From the NCBI RefSeq assembly GCF_016429195.1, contig NZ_JAELUF010000025.1, forward strand, positions 1 through 37,276: DNA of 37,276 nt. Reading direction: 5' to 3'. The position numbers and the translations under genes are program-made. The DNA comes from Brevundimonas sp. ASV9 (GTDB lineage: Bacteria; Pseudomonadota; Alphaproteobacteria; Caulobacterales; Caulobacteraceae). The notes under the pieces are model-generated. The model saw only the letters and a program-made list of their open reading frames with translations, was not told where the DNA came from and did no database searches. Positions 27,398-35,968 of this stretch are shown here, piece by piece (within the stretch, counting starts at the first letter, position 1; the number at the start of each line of letters is the position of its first letter).

Positions 27398-27796
27398 ATG
27401 GAACGCCGCGCTCTTCTCGGTCTCGCCGTCGTCGCGACGGCCGCCGCCTCGACCTCCGTCCGCGCTTCGAGCGGCGGCGCGGCGGCGTCGGCCGACACCT
27501 ATATCCGGCTGCCAGTCATCACCGCCTCAATCCTTCAGGCGAACGGTCGTCGGGGCGTGCTGACCATCGAAACCGGCGTCGATGTGCCCGACGCGACCCT
27601 TCGCACCCGCGCCCAGCAGTCCGCGCCGCGCCTCCGCGCCGCCTACAACACCGCCGCCCAGCGCTTTGCCAACGGCCTGCGTCCCGGCGTCGTGCCCGAC
27701 ATCGACCAGCTGTCGGCCGCGCTTCAGGCGGCGACCAACGCCACCCTGGGCCGCCCCGGCGCCCGCCTGCTGCTCGGCACCGTTATGGCGGTCTGA
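27398..27796 (+). CDS. FliL-like secreted or exported small protein, 132 aa
   Basis: Begins MERRALLGLAVVATAAAS, a Tat-like or Sec-type signal with twin Arg and a hydrophobic core ending near VRA (residue ~23). The mature part TYIRLPVITASILQANGRRG, then VLTIETGVDVPDATLRTRAQ, APRLRAAYNTAAQRFANG and QAATNATLGRPGARLLLGTV, follows the strand-helix-strand order of the FliL C-terminal domain. The usual FliL N-terminal transmembrane anchor and linker are replaced by the export signal. It may be a periplasmic FliL paralogue not tied to the flagellum; no flagellar gene is nearby. It is divergent from ahcY and 9 bp from the convergent priA stop. Confidence 0.7.
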   Translation: MERRALLGLAVVATAAASTSVRASSGGAAASADTYIRLPVITASILQANGRRGVLTIETGVDVPDATLRTRAQQSAPRLRAAYNTAAQRFANGLRPGVVPDIDQLSAALQAATNATLGRPGARLLLGTVMAV

Positions 27797-27805
27797 CTTC
27801 CGCCT

Positions 27806-29983
27806 CTAGAGGAACGAGTAGGGGTCCACGTCCACCGTCAGGCGGACGGAGCCCGGCACCTTCACCCGCTGAAGCCAGGCCCGCAGGAAGGCCTGGAGGT
27901 TCACGTCCCGATCGGCTCGCACCAGCAGCCGTTTGCGCCGGCGTCCCCGCACCAGGGCGAGCGGCGCATCGGCGGGGCCATAGACCTCCAGCCGCTCGGC
28001 GTTGGGAATGGCCTGGGCCAGGTCGTTCGCCGTCTTTTCCACCGCAGCTGCATTCTCGCTGGACAGGATGATCGCCGCCAGCCGGCCATAGGGCGGCAGG
28101 GACGCGACCTCGCGCTCGGACATTTCCGCCTCGACGAAGGCATCACGGTCGCCGGCCGCCAGCGCCATCAGCACCGGATGCTCGGGCGTCCAGCTCTGAA
28201 GCAGCGCCCGCCCCGGCCGATCCGCACGCCCTGCTCGCCCGGTCGCCTGGGCCAAAAGCTGATAGGTCCGCTCGGCCGCGCGCAGATCGCCGCCCCGCAG
28301 GCCGAGGTCCGCATCCACCACGCCCACCAGCGTCAGGCGCGGGAAGTTGTGGCCCTTGGCCGCGGCCTGTGTCGCCACCAGAATGTCGATCTCCCCGTCC
28401 GTCATCTTCTGGATCAAGGCGCGGGCCGAACGGGCGTCGGGCGCAGTGTCGGAGCTGAAGACCGCGGTGCGCGCCTCGGGGAACAGCTGGCGCACCTCTT
28501 CCTCGACCCGCTCGACCCCCGGTCCCACCGAGACCAGCGAATCCTCGGCCCCGCACGAGGGACACAACTTGGGCCGCGCCATCGAGAAGCCGGTCAGGTG
28601 ACAGACCAGCCGCCCGGTATAGCGATGCTCGACCAGCCAGCTGTCGGTGTCCGGCGCCGTCAGCCGATGGCCGCAGGCGCGACACAGGACCACCGGGGCA
28701 TAGCCGCGCCGGTTCAGGAACAGCAGGGTCTGCTCGCCGCGCAGCAGGGTTTCGCCGATGGCCAGGCGCAGAGGCTGCGACAGCCAGGTCTGCGGGTCGG
28801 GTGTGTTCTGACGCAGGTCCAGCAGGGCGATGTCCGGCAGAACCGCCGTCCCGTGCCGCGCGCCCAGCTTCAGCCAGTCGTAGCGCCCGCTCTGCGCGTT
28901 CCACAGCGTCTCCAGAGACGGCGTCGCCGAGGCCAGGACCACCGCCGCCCCCTCGATCCGCGCCCGCGCCACGGCCAGGTCGCGGCCGTGATAGACCAGG
29001 CCTTCCTCCTGTTTGAACGAGCCGTCGTGCTCCTCGTCCACGACGATCAGGCGCAGGTTCACGAACGGCAGAAACAGGGCCGAGCGCGCCCCGACCACGA
29101 TGTTGCAGCGCCCGGCGACGACCGCCTCCCACACCTGGCGGCGGCGCGGCCGGGCGACGCCGGAATGCCATTCGGCCGGGGCGGCGCCGAAGCGCGCCGT
29201 GATCCGCTCGATCAGGGCCTGGGTCAGCGCGATCTCGGGCAGCAGGATGAGGATTTGCGCGGACGCATCGGCCCGCAGCACCCGCGCGATCGCCTCCAGA
29301 TAGGCCTCGGTCTTGCCCGATCCCGTCACCCCGTCCAGCAGGAAGGGGCGGAAGCCGCCACCCGCCACGCCCTCCGCCATCGCCGTCGCCGACGCCGCCT
29401 GGTCGCCGTTCAGCGAGGCGGGGGCGTGGTCGGGGTCGGGCCGCTCGAACGCCGCCTCGGCCGCGATCTCGATGATCTCCAGCACGCCCTCATCGATCAG
29501 GCCCTTGACCACGCCCGATGACACGCCCGCCGCCCGCGCCAGGTCGGCCGGCGGCATGGCGCGATCGCCCAGGGTCTCCAGCACGCCCGTCCGGGCCGGG
29601 GTGGCGCGCGACGGTGACCGCTCGCCCAGGCGTCGCACCCGGCGTTCCGGCCGGGGTCGAGGCGCGCGCAAGCCCTTCAACGCCGTCGCCGCCATCTCGC
29701 CGGGCGCAGACAAGGTCCAGCGTCCGGCCCATTCAACAAAATCCATCACGCCCGCCGGCAGGGGTGGATCGTCCAGGAGGCTGTCGATCGCCTTCAGGCG
29801 CCGGTTCGATCCCGTCGTCTCGAACACCTCGGACACCACGCCCCGCATCAGGCGCGGCCCCAGCGGCACAGCGACCTGATCGCCCCGCGCCAAATCTCCG
29901 TTGGCCAGGCTCAGCGCCTCGGGAACCTCGTAGTCGAAGGCCTCCGGCACCGGCAGGGGAATGAGGACCGAGGCGACTTTCAT
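27806..29983 (-). CDS. priA: Primosomal replication restart helicase PriA
   Basis: A protein of 725 residues with an ideal GGAGGATTT Shine-Dalgarno. Domains in order: the 3'-DNA binding N-terminus ([20 protein letters not shown]), a winged helix, then the helicase with Walker [79 protein letters not shown] and [12 protein letters not shown], then [13 protein letters not shown]. The zinc-binding insertion has LCRACGHR and [11 protein letters not shown], but the second CxxC is replaced by APDTD and the third reads CHLT. Only five of the usual eight Cys remain, so one zinc site may be lost. It reloads replisomes at stalled forks. Confidence 0.97.
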   Translation of the reverse strand: MKVASVLIPLPVPEAFDYEVPEALSLANGDLARGDQVAVPLGPRLMRGVVSEVFETTGSNRRLKAIDSLLDDPPLPAGVMDFVEWAGRWTLSAPGEMAATALKGLRAPRPRPERRVRRLGERSPSRATPARTGVLETLGDRAMPPADLARAAGVSSGVVKGLIDEGVLEIIEIAAEAAFERPDPDHAPASLNGDQAASATAMAEGVAGGGFRPFLLDGVTGSGKTEAYLEAIARVLRADASAQILILLPEIALTQALIERITARFGAAPAEWHSGVARPRRRQVWEAVVAGRCNIVVGARSALFLPFVNLRLIVVDEEHDGSFKQEEGLVYHGRDLAVARARIEGAAVVLASATPSLETLWNAQSGRYDWLKLGARHGTAVLPDIALLDLRQNTPDPQTWLSQPLRLAIGETLLRGEQTLLFLNRRGYAPVVLCRACGHRLTAPDTDSWLVEHRYTGRLVCHLTGFSMARPKLCPSCGAEDSLVSVGPGVERVEEEVRQLFPEARTAVFSSDTAPDARSARALIQKMTDGEIDILVATQAAAKGHNFPRLTLVGVVDADLGLRGGDLRAAERTYQLLAQATGRAGRADRPGRALLQSWTPEHPVLMALAAGDRDAFVEAEMSEREVASLPPYGRLAAIILSSENAAAVEKTANDLAQAIPNAERLEVYGPADAPLALVRGRRRKRLLVRADRDVNLQAFLRAWLQRVKVPGSVRLTVDVDPYSFL

Positions 29984-29986
29984 AAA

Positions 29987-30153
29987 TCCTCCGCCGCCCA
30001 GCGGGGGAGGGGAACCGCCCGAAGGGTGGTGCAGGGGGCGAACGCCCCATCAACGGCAGCCGGCGCGAACCGCGCAGACGCGGCAAAGGCCGGCACACGG
30101 TTCCGCCCCCTCCACCGCTTCGCGGTCCCCCTCCCCCGCGTCGCGGGGGAGGA
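29987..30153. repeat. Long imperfect palindromic intergenic element
   Basis: The left arm (29987-30040) begins TCCTCCGCCGCCCAGCGGGG, and the reverse complement of the right arm (30103-30153) begins TCCTCCCCCGCGACGCGGGG. Both continue into GGGAGGGG, ACCGC and AGGGGGC and match over about 50 positions. The right arm contains the perfect hairpins CCTCCCCCGCG/CGCGGGGGAGG (30130-30152) and ACCGC/GCGGT (30115-30127). About 62 bp lie between the arms. It looks like a REP/MITE-type intergenic repeat, partly carrying the priA and transaldolase leaders. Confidence 0.75.
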
Positions 30154-30190
30154 TCGACGCGGCGCTTCTGCAACGCTAAAAGCCGTGCCC

Positions 30191-30844
30191 ATGAAACTCT
30201 TTCTCGATACCGCCGACGTCGTCGTCATCAAGGACATGGTCCCCACCGGAATGGTGGATGGCGTCACCACCAATCCGTCGCTGATCGCCAAGTCGGGTCG
30301 GAACATCGCCGAGGTCATCGCCGAAATCTGCGCCCTGGTCGAGGGGCCGATTTCCGCCGAGGCCGTCTCGCTCGATTTCGAGACCATGGTCAAGGAAGGC
30401 GACAAGCTGGCCGCCATCGCTTCGAACGTGGTGGTGAAGTTGCCTCTGACCTGGGACGGTCTGCGCGCCTGCCGCGTCTTCTCCGACAAGGGGATCAAGA
30501 CCAACGTCACCCTGTGCTTCTCGGCCGCCCAGGCCTTGCTGGCCGCCAAGGCCGGCGCCACCTTCGTCTCGCCGTTCGTCGGACGTCTGGAAGACAACGG
30601 CGCGGACGGCATCGGCCTGCTTGAAGAAATCCGCGTCCTGTATGACGTGCATGGTTTCGAGACCCAGATCCTGGCCGCGTCCCTGCGCAATGTCGGCCAT
30701 GTCGCCGCCGCCGCCGTCGCCGGATCGGACGCCGCCACCTTCGGCGCCGACACATTCAAGGCCTTGGTGAACCACCCGTTAACCGACAAGGGTCTTGATG
30801 CCTTCGTGTCGGACTGGGCCAAGACAGGCCAGTCTATTCTGTAG
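30191..30844 (+). CDS. tal: Transaldolase / fructose-6-phosphate aldolase family protein
   Basis: A protein of 217 residues, the short transaldolase type (fsa/talC/mipB). It begins [20 protein letters not shown] and has [29 protein letters not shown] with the Schiff-base Lys83, [15 protein letters not shown], and [14 protein letters not shown]. The family transfers dihydroxyacetone units in the pentose phosphate pathway or cleaves fructose 6-phosphate; sequence alone does not separate the two. The ATG at 30191 is at the standard family start. It follows the palindromic element on the same strand as DUF484 and xerC, 25 bp before the next start, so these three may form an operon. Confidence 0.94.
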   Translation: MKLFLDTADVVVIKDMVPTGMVDGVTTNPSLIAKSGRNIAEVIAEICALVEGPISAEAVSLDFETMVKEGDKLAAIASNVVVKLPLTWDGLRACRVFSDKGIKTNVTLCFSAAQALLAAKAGATFVSPFVGRLEDNGADGIGLLEEIRVLYDVHGFETQILAASLRNVGHVAAAAVAGSDAATFGADTFKALVNHPLTDKGLDAFVSDWAKTGQSIL

Positions 30845-30869
30845 CATCGCGGTTCCCGGAGAGGTCTGT

Positions 30870-31595
30870 TTGAGCGGCTCATTGGACCTTTTCGAAACGT
30901 CGGAATCGGACGCAACGCCCCATATCGGCGACGGCTTGCATTGGCCCGACGTGCGCGGCTGGCTCCAGACCCATCCCCAGACCCTGCTGGACGATCGCTC
31001 CCTGCTGGAAGAGATCGGTCTGCGGCCGCATGGCCGCAACGTCGTCGAGTTCGGCGCCGCCGCCCTGACGCGGCTGGAAGCCGTGGTCGAGCGCGAGACC
31101 GGCGCCCGGCGCGAGATCGAACTGGTCGCCCGCGCCAACTTCGCCGCCCAGACCCAGACGCACGTCGCGACCCTGGATTTGATGGAGGCCAAGAACCATT
31201 CCGACCTGGCCCGACGACTGGATGCGGCGGCGCAGGGACGGTTCGGCTTGGCCGGCGCCGCCATCGCTCTGGAAAAACCGGGCGGCGTGCCCTTCGGCTG
31301 GCGCGCCTTGGAAGAAGGCGATGTCGACAACCTTCTAGGCGAGCACGGCCTGACCTGGCTCGGCCCGATGATACAAGGACTGAATTTCTTCGGTGCGACC
31401 GAGGATCAGGTGCGGTCCATCGCCCTGGTCCGCATGGCCCCGCACCTGACGCCGGGTGGCCTGCCCCGCCCCTGCATCTGCGCCTTCGGCTCACCGGAGC
31501 CCGAAGGCTTCACCCCCATCATGGGCTGCGAACTGGCCGCCTTCCTGGCGCGGGTGACGGAGCGGATGGCCGAGCGATGGCCGGTCCTGAACTGA
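30870..31595 (+). CDS. DUF484 family protein
   Basis: About 241 residues from a TTG start at 30870 with GGAGAGG upstream (30858-30864). The N-terminal helical segment DVRGWLQTHPQTLLDDRSLL is typical of DUF484, whose members begin with a V..yL..hP.Ff motif. The rest follows a GAF-like pattern (VEFGAAALTRLEAV, FGWRALEEGDVDNLLG, SIALVRMAPH, and LPRPCICAFGSPEPEGFTP). Function is unknown. In gammaproteobacteria DUF484 sits directly before xerC, and the same order is kept here: the coding regions overlap by 19 bp. That conserved linkage supports both annotations. Confidence 0.9.
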   Translation: MSGSLDLFETSESDATPHIGDGLHWPDVRGWLQTHPQTLLDDRSLLEEIGLRPHGRNVVEFGAAALTRLEAVVERETGARREIELVARANFAAQTQTHVATLDLMEAKNHSDLARRLDAAAQGRFGLAGAAIALEKPGGVPFGWRALEEGDVDNLLGEHGLTWLGPMIQGLNFFGATEDQVRSIALVRMAPHLTPGGLPRPCICAFGSPEPEGFTPIMGCELAAFLARVTERMAERWPVLN

Positions 31596-32506
31596 CCGCC
31601 TCCGACGCCCTGCGCGCATGGCTCGATCACCTGGCGCACGAACGTCGGCTGTCGCCGCGCACGCTGGAGGCCTATGGCCATATCGGCCGGCTCTATGTCG
31701 CCTTCCTCGAACACCATCGCGGCGAGACCTTGTCGCTAAAGGACATGGGGACGATCACCGCCGCCGAGGTCCGCGCCCACATGGCCGAGCGGCGCTCAGG
31801 CGATCACCCGCTCGCAGCCCGGTCGCTGAGCCAGAGCCTGTCGGCCATTCGCGGTTTTCACGCCTTCCTCGACCGGCGGTTGGACACGCCCGCCCCGCAG
31901 CTGGCGCTGGTGCGCGGTCCCAAGGTCAAGCCGTCCCTGCCCCGGCCGGTGACCGAGGATCAGGCGCGCGGCCTGCTGGCCGAACCGGACGCCGATCCCG
32001 ACGCCGAACCGTGGGAGGCCGCGCGTGACAGAGCTGTCCTGACCCTGCTCTACGGCTGCGGCCTGCGGATCTCCGAGGCCATGTCCCTGACCCGCGCCGA
32101 TGCGCCGCTGGGCGAAACCCTGCGTATCGTCGGCAAGGGATCCAAGACCCGGATCGCCCCCGTCCTGCCCGCCGTGCGTGACGCGGTGGATGCCTATCTG
32201 TCCCTTCTGCCCTTCCCGCTCCAGCCCGCCGACGCCCTGTTTCGCGCCCGGCGCGGCGGCCCCTTGAGTCCCCGTCACGTCCAGGCGTCGGTCCAGAAGC
32301 TGCGCGGGCGACTGGGCCTGCCCGAGCGCACCACGCCTCACGCCCTACGCCACAGTTTCGCGACCCACCTGCTGGGCGCCGGCGCCGACCTGCGGTCGAT
32401 TCAGGAACTGCTGGGCCACGCCAGCTTGTCGACGACCCAGAAATACACCGGCGTCGATGCGGATCGCCTTTTGAACGCCTATGCGGCCGCCCATCCCCGC
32501 GCCTAG
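31577..32506 (+). CDS. xerC: Site-specific tyrosine recombinase XerC
   Basis: A protein of 309 residues starting at the ATG at 31577 inside the end of the DUF484 gene. The N-terminal SAM-like core-binding domain (WLDHLAHERRLSPRTLEAYG, ALSRSL-like helices to ~100) is followed by the catalytic domain. The catalytic residues are in YGCGLRISEAMSL (Arg), GKGSKTR (Lys), HALRHSFATHLL (His, Arg) and LLGHASLSTTQKYT (His, Tyr). It is the chromosomal XerC that resolves dimers at dif with XerD, not a phage integrase: no attachment site or mobile genes flank it. The stop TAG forms a CTAG shared with the convergent gene. Confidence 0.95.
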   Translation: MAGPELTASDALRAWLDHLAHERRLSPRTLEAYGHIGRLYVAFLEHHRGETLSLKDMGTITAAEVRAHMAERRSGDHPLAARSLSQSLSAIRGFHAFLDRRLDTPAPQLALVRGPKVKPSLPRPVTEDQARGLLAEPDADPDAEPWEAARDRAVLTLLYGCGLRISEAMSLTRADAPLGETLRIVGKGSKTRIAPVLPAVRDAVDAYLSLLPFPLQPADALFRARRGGPLSPRHVQASVQKLRGRLGLPERTTPHALRHSFATHLLGAGADLRSIQELLGHASLSTTQKYTGVDADRLLNAYAAAHPRA

Positions 32507-32847
32507 CGACGCCGCGCGGGCGGAGCCGGTGGCGCGCCGACGTCGGGCTGCGCCGGCATCAGGTTTCGACCCAGCGCCCGTTGATCGGGCACGGCGTAGC
32601 TGATCGGCGAGGGACAGTTGTTCTGGTCGCGCCGGTCCAGCAGCAGATAGCGCCGGACCTGCCCGTCATCGAGCGAGCGATCCAGCGTCATCGCACCGGC
32701 GCCGCCTTGCCGGGCGTGCATCAGCGGATCGCCGCAACGCTGCATGTCCTCTCTCGGTGCGGAAACAACGACAAGATCACGGCTGGTGATCGCTCTGGAA
32801 GACGCCGCCGCGGGGTCGGACAGGGCCAGCATAAGCAAGGTCAGCAT
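32503..32847 (-). CDS. Small secreted protein of unknown function, 114 aa
   Basis: Starts MLTLLMLALSDPAAASSRAI after a very strong AGGAGGATGCG Shine-Dalgarno. The short N-terminus is weakly signal-like (cleavage perhaps after AAASS). The mature part has two Cys (MQRCGDPLM, DQNNCPSPIS), possibly a disulfide, and a Pro/Ala/Arg-rich end (PPAPPARRR). I do not recognise a domain. It converges on xerC and overlaps it by 4 bp: both stop codons lie in CTAG at 32503-32506. A longer frame extending to 33078 is unsupported. Confidence 0.7.
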   Translation of the reverse strand: MLTLLMLALSDPAAASSRAITSRDLVVVSAPREDMQRCGDPLMHARQGGAGAMTLDRSLDDGQVRRYLLLDRRDQNNCPSPISYAVPDQRALGRNLMPAQPDVGAPPAPPARRR

Positions 32848-33028
32848 CGCATCCTCCTGTTTCGGCTGGGACGATACGCCGACAACCCCCGATTGGCCAG
32901 ACGGCGCCGAGCGCCGGGCCGGAAGAGGCAACCGCGCTGAGACACGACGGACAAGAATATGTCTCAGGCTCTTCGCCAAAAGCGCGTAGCCTGCCCTGCC
33001 CTGGCGAAGGCCCGAGGAGGACAGGCGG

Positions 33029-34006
33029 GTGCGACCAGAGTTTGGGGAAGGATCGAGCGTGAAAACGTCGCGGCGCAAGACGCTGGGCCTGCTGGCGGCT
33101 GTTCCGTTTGTGTCCGCCCAGACCGCCGTCCCGGCGGACCCGCCCGATCAGGTGCGCCTCTTGCAAAATCTGCTGACGCGGATGGGCGTCGGCGTGCGTC
33201 TGAACGAGGGCGTCCAGCAGGTCTTCGTCATCGACACCGGCGCCGAGCGAAGCGCGGTCTCGGCCGAGCTGGCCCAGGCCTTGGCCCTGCCGCCCGGCCG
33301 CCCCGTCGTGGTGCACGGGATCACGGCGGCCGAGGTCACGCCGACCGTCGAACTGGCGCAGATCGAGATCGGTCGCCGACGCTTCAGCGACCTGACCCTG
33401 CCGGTCTTTCCACGCGACGCCCTGGGCGCCGACGGCCTGTTGGGGCTGGACCTGCTGTCCCGTTTTCGCCTGACGCTGGACGTCAACGCCCGCCAGGTCG
33501 CCCTGTCGCCATCGGGCTCGACCAGCATCGCGTTGACGACCAGTCCCGACTCAACCCGGCCCCAGCAGCAGGACGTGCTGGTCGCCGGTCGTCGCGGTCG
33601 CTTCGGTCAGCTGATCCTGACCCGGATCGAGGTCGCCGGCGTGGAGGTCGCCGCCTTCATCGACAGCGGCGCGCAATATTCGATCGGCAATCTGGCCCTG
33701 ATGCAGGCGATCGACATCAACCAGGCCGCCGCCTCATCCGAGCCCGTGCGCATGGTCGGCATCGTAGGCGGCGCGGTGACGGCTCGCACCGGCACGACGC
33801 CCGCCCTGCACATCGCGGGACGATCGCTGGGCCCGACCCCGCTGCTGTTCGCCGACCTGCATGTGTTTCAGGTCATGGACCTGATCGACAAGCCGGCCCT
33901 GCTGCTGGGCGCCGATATCCTGAGCCGGTTCAGCCGCATCACCCTGGATTACGGTCGCAGCCGCGTGGCCTTCGGCGGCGTGCTGCGCCGTCGGACGCCC
34001 GGCTGA
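33029..34006 (+). CDS. Exported two-domain aspartic protease (retropepsin-like)
   Basis: Up to 325 residues. Start choice: GTG at 33029 has GAGGAGG 8 nt upstream; GTG at 33059 is an alternative with AAGGAT. Either gives a Tat-type signal, SRRKTLGLLAAVPFVSA. Two similar halves each carry an aspartic protease motif: VFVIDTGAERSAVSAELAQ and AAFIDSGAQYSIGNLALMQ. Each half ends with a hydrophobic LG motif: GADGLLGLDLLSRFRLTLD and ALLLGADILSRFSRITLDYG. The repeated halves imply an internal duplication with a single-chain pepsin-like dimer. It is probably periplasmic, substrate unknown. It abuts the convergent SDR gene within 1 bp. Confidence 0.85.
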   Translation: MRPEFGEGSSVKTSRRKTLGLLAAVPFVSAQTAVPADPPDQVRLLQNLLTRMGVGVRLNEGVQQVFVIDTGAERSAVSAELAQALALPPGRPVVVHGITAAEVTPTVELAQIEIGRRRFSDLTLPVFPRDALGADGLLGLDLLSRFRLTLDVNARQVALSPSGSTSIALTTSPDSTRPQQQDVLVAGRRGRFGQLILTRIEVAGVEVAAFIDSGAQYSIGNLALMQAIDINQAAASSEPVRMVGIVGGAVTARTGTTPALHIAGRSLGPTPLLFADLHVFQVMDLIDKPALLLGADILSRFSRITLDYGRSRVAFGGVLRRRTPG

Positions 34007-34798
34007 TCAGATCGCCTTGATCGCCCCGCCGTCCAGTCGGATCAGCGAGCCGGTGACATAGGCCGCCAGCGGACTGGCCAGGAAGGCGGCGGTGGCGCCG
34101 AACTCCTCGGTCGTGCCGATGCGGCCGACGGGGATGGATTTGACGGATTCGGCCCGCGCCTCTTGCGGCGTCGTGCCGGTGCGCTCGGCGGTCGCCTGGT
34201 CCAGCCTTTCGATCCGCGGCGTATCGATCCGCCCCGGCAGCAGGGTGTTGACCGTCACCCCGTCCGGCCCGACCTCGTTCGCCAGGGTCTTGGCCCAGGC
34301 CGCGACCGAGGCCCGCAGGGTGTTGGACACGCCCAGCGCCGCCGACGGCTCGACCACCGTGATCGAGGCGACGTTCAGGATCCGCCCCCAGCCTGCGGCC
34401 CGCATGGTCGGCAGCACCCGGTCCGTCAGGCGGAAGATCGACAGCACCATCGACTCGAAATGATCGCGCCAAACCGCCGGCTCCAGCCCCGACACGCCCG
34501 ACGGCGGCGGCCCCCCGGTGTTGTTCAGCAGGATTTCGATCGACCCGCCCAGCAGATCCTCGGCCCGATCCACCGCCTTCAGCAGCGCCTCATGATCCGC
34601 CAGATCCCCCGCCGCCACGACCGCCTTGCCCGGCCCGGCCGCGTTCAGCGCATCCGCCACGGCCTGAAGCTTTTCCGCATCGCGCGACAGCAGGGCGACG
34701 TGCGCGCCCTCCGCGACCAGGGCCGTCGCCACGGCGCGACCCAGGCCGGACGAGCCGCCGCAGATCAGGGCGCGCTTGCCGTTTAGTTTTAGGTCCAT
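34007..34798 (-). CDS. SDR family oxidoreductase with atypical active site
   Basis: A protein of 263 residues. The Rossmann fingerprint is ALICGGSSGLGRAVATAL (GxxxGxG), the NNAG-like motif is NNTGG (92-96), and the catalytic Ser145 lies in LNVASITVVE. The usual YxxxK is replaced by S158-N-T-L-R162, so both Tyr and Lys are missing. GPDGVTVNTLLPGRIDTPRI and the C-terminal GSLIRLDGG are normal. This belongs to the SDR group with L/VSN.LR at the active site, often annotated as 3-oxoacyl-ACP reductase-like; its reaction is unknown. It is convergent with the aspartic protease gene: TGATCA at 34004-34009 contains both stops. Confidence 0.9.
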   Translation of the reverse strand: MDLKLNGKRALICGGSSGLGRAVATALVAEGAHVALLSRDAEKLQAVADALNAAGPGKAVVAAGDLADHEALLKAVDRAEDLLGGSIEILLNNTGGPPPSGVSGLEPAVWRDHFESMVLSIFRLTDRVLPTMRAAGWGRILNVASITVVEPSAALGVSNTLRASVAAWAKTLANEVGPDGVTVNTLLPGRIDTPRIERLDQATAERTGTTPQEARAESVKSIPVGRIGTTEEFGATAAFLASPLAAYVTGSLIRLDGGAIKAI

Positions 34799-34939
34799 GG
34801 TCGATCTCCGGCTCCGGTTTCCAGCTCCGCATATCGGACGCCGCTACGTCCGGCGCAACGCGGCGTTAACCGACGCGGCGCACCTTCGTGTCCGAGCGGC
34901 CGCCAGCACCCGTTTGGACAGGCCGGGAAGGGCCCGCCC

Positions 34940-35317
34940 ATGCCGACCAAGATGACCTCCAGCATCCGCCGCCACAGCGATCATTTCGAACCGCAGGACA
35001 CCGATCCGCACGAGCAGCGTCGCCTACGCGGCCAACTGGAGCAGATCGACTACGCCGCCTACGTCGCCAACAAGGAGGTGATCGGTCATGCCCTGAACGG
35101 GGTGGACGCCGCATCGCTGCAAAAGCTGGCGGTCATGACGGCGACGGCCCGCGCCAAATGGGTGGCGGAATCGCTGCGTCTGGCCCACTCCGGCTCGGCC
35201 GTCACGCCCGATCAGGTCGCCCGCCTGACCGCCGCCCGCACCGCCTATGACGAACTGGCCGAAGCCTATGAGGCGCTGCGCCGCATCATCGAACGAGGCT
35301 ACATCGCCCTGAGGTGA
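34940..35317 (+). CDS. Hypothetical helical protein, 125 aa
   Basis: Begins MPTKMTSSIRRHSDHFEPQD with GGGAAGGGCC upstream. It is soluble and mostly helical, with charged segments (PHEQRRLRGQLEQIDYAAYV, then AARTAYDELAEAYEALRRII) suggesting coiled-coil propensity. There is no signal peptide, Cys or catalytic motif. I do not recognise a family. Codon usage is like its neighbours, which supports a real gene. It precedes the lipocalin gene by 52 bp but that gene has its own predicted promoter. Confidence 0.7.
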   Translation: MPTKMTSSIRRHSDHFEPQDTDPHEQRRLRGQLEQIDYAAYVANKEVIGHALNGVDAASLQKLAVMTATARAKWVAESLRLAHSGSAVTPDQVARLTAARTAYDELAEAYEALRRIIERGYIALR

Positions 35318-35336
35318 CCGCATCGCCGGCATGTCC

Positions 35337-35361
35337 GGAACCGGGCGCCCTCATCATCGTT
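35337..35361 (+). promoter_or_regulatory. Predicted sigma-EcfG general stress promoter of the lipocalin gene
   Basis: GGAAC (35337-35341), 16 bp, CGTT (35358-35361). The usual start of transcription 8-10 nt after CGTT coincides with the ATG at 35370, so the mRNA would be leaderless. This explains the lack of a Shine-Dalgarno before that ATG. Confidence 0.75.
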
Positions 35362-35369
35362 CTGCGGCC

Positions 35370-35924
35370 ATGAAAATCGCTCGCATCGCTTCCATCGCCC
35401 TGATCGCCGGCGCCGCCCTGGCGCTGGGCGCCTGCGCCACCCTGCAACGCGGCCCCGTCGGCAACGCCGCCGTGCCCCAACCCGCAAAGCCGGTCGACCT
35501 GAACCGCTACGCCGGGCTGTGGTATGAAATCGGGCGCTACGAGAACGGGTTCGAGCGCGGCTGCGAAGGCGTGACGGCCCAATATACGGTGCGCGATGAC
35601 GGCCTGGTCGGGGTGCGGAATACCTGCCGACAGGGTGCGGTCGACGGCCCGGAAAAGACCTCCGAGGGCAAGGCGAAGATCGTCGAGGGCAGCGACAACG
35701 CCAAGCTGAAGGTGTCCTTCTTCGGCCCCTTCTACGTCGGCGACTACTGGGTGCTGGACCACGCCGACGACTATTCCTGGTCCATCGTCGGCGAGCCGTC
35801 GGGTCGCTACCTCTGGCTGCTCAGCCGCACCGCGCAACCTTCGCCCCAGACCCGCGAGACCATTCTGAACCGCACCCGTGCCCTGGGCTACGACCTGACG
35901 CTGGTCCGGCCGACCCAGCACTGA
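35370..35924 (+). CDS. blc: Blc-type bacterial lipocalin (lipoprotein)
   Basis: A protein of 184 residues. MKIARIASIALIAGAALALG then AC gives a lipobox LGAC (Cys22). The lipocalin domain starts LNRYAGLWYEIGRYENGFERG, the GxWYE signature, and continues with CEGVTAQYTVRDDGLVGVRN, KLKVSFFGPFYVGDYWVLDH and YLWLLSRTAQPS, typical of Blc. Blc is an outer-membrane lipoprotein that binds lipids and is induced by stationary phase and envelope stress. The start is the signal-peptide ATG at 35370; an upstream frame at 35331 lacks support. A predicted EcfG promoter immediately precedes it. The 5-hydroxyisourate hydrolase gene follows after 44 bp and may be co-transcribed. Confidence 0.94.
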   Translation: MKIARIASIALIAGAALALGACATLQRGPVGNAAVPQPAKPVDLNRYAGLWYEIGRYENGFERGCEGVTAQYTVRDDGLVGVRNTCRQGAVDGPEKTSEGKAKIVEGSDNAKLKVSFFGPFYVGDYWVLDHADDYSWSIVGEPSGRYLWLLSRTAQPSPQTRETILNRTRALGYDLTLVRPTQH

Positions 35925-35968
35925 TCGCCCGCCTCACGCCGCCCCGTCGACACTTTCAAGGATCTTCC

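Noticed and set aside
31577..32506. XerC as a phage or island integrase
   Set aside because: Sequence and DUF484 linkage fit chromosomal XerC; no adjacent tRNA attachment site, excisionase or phage genes.
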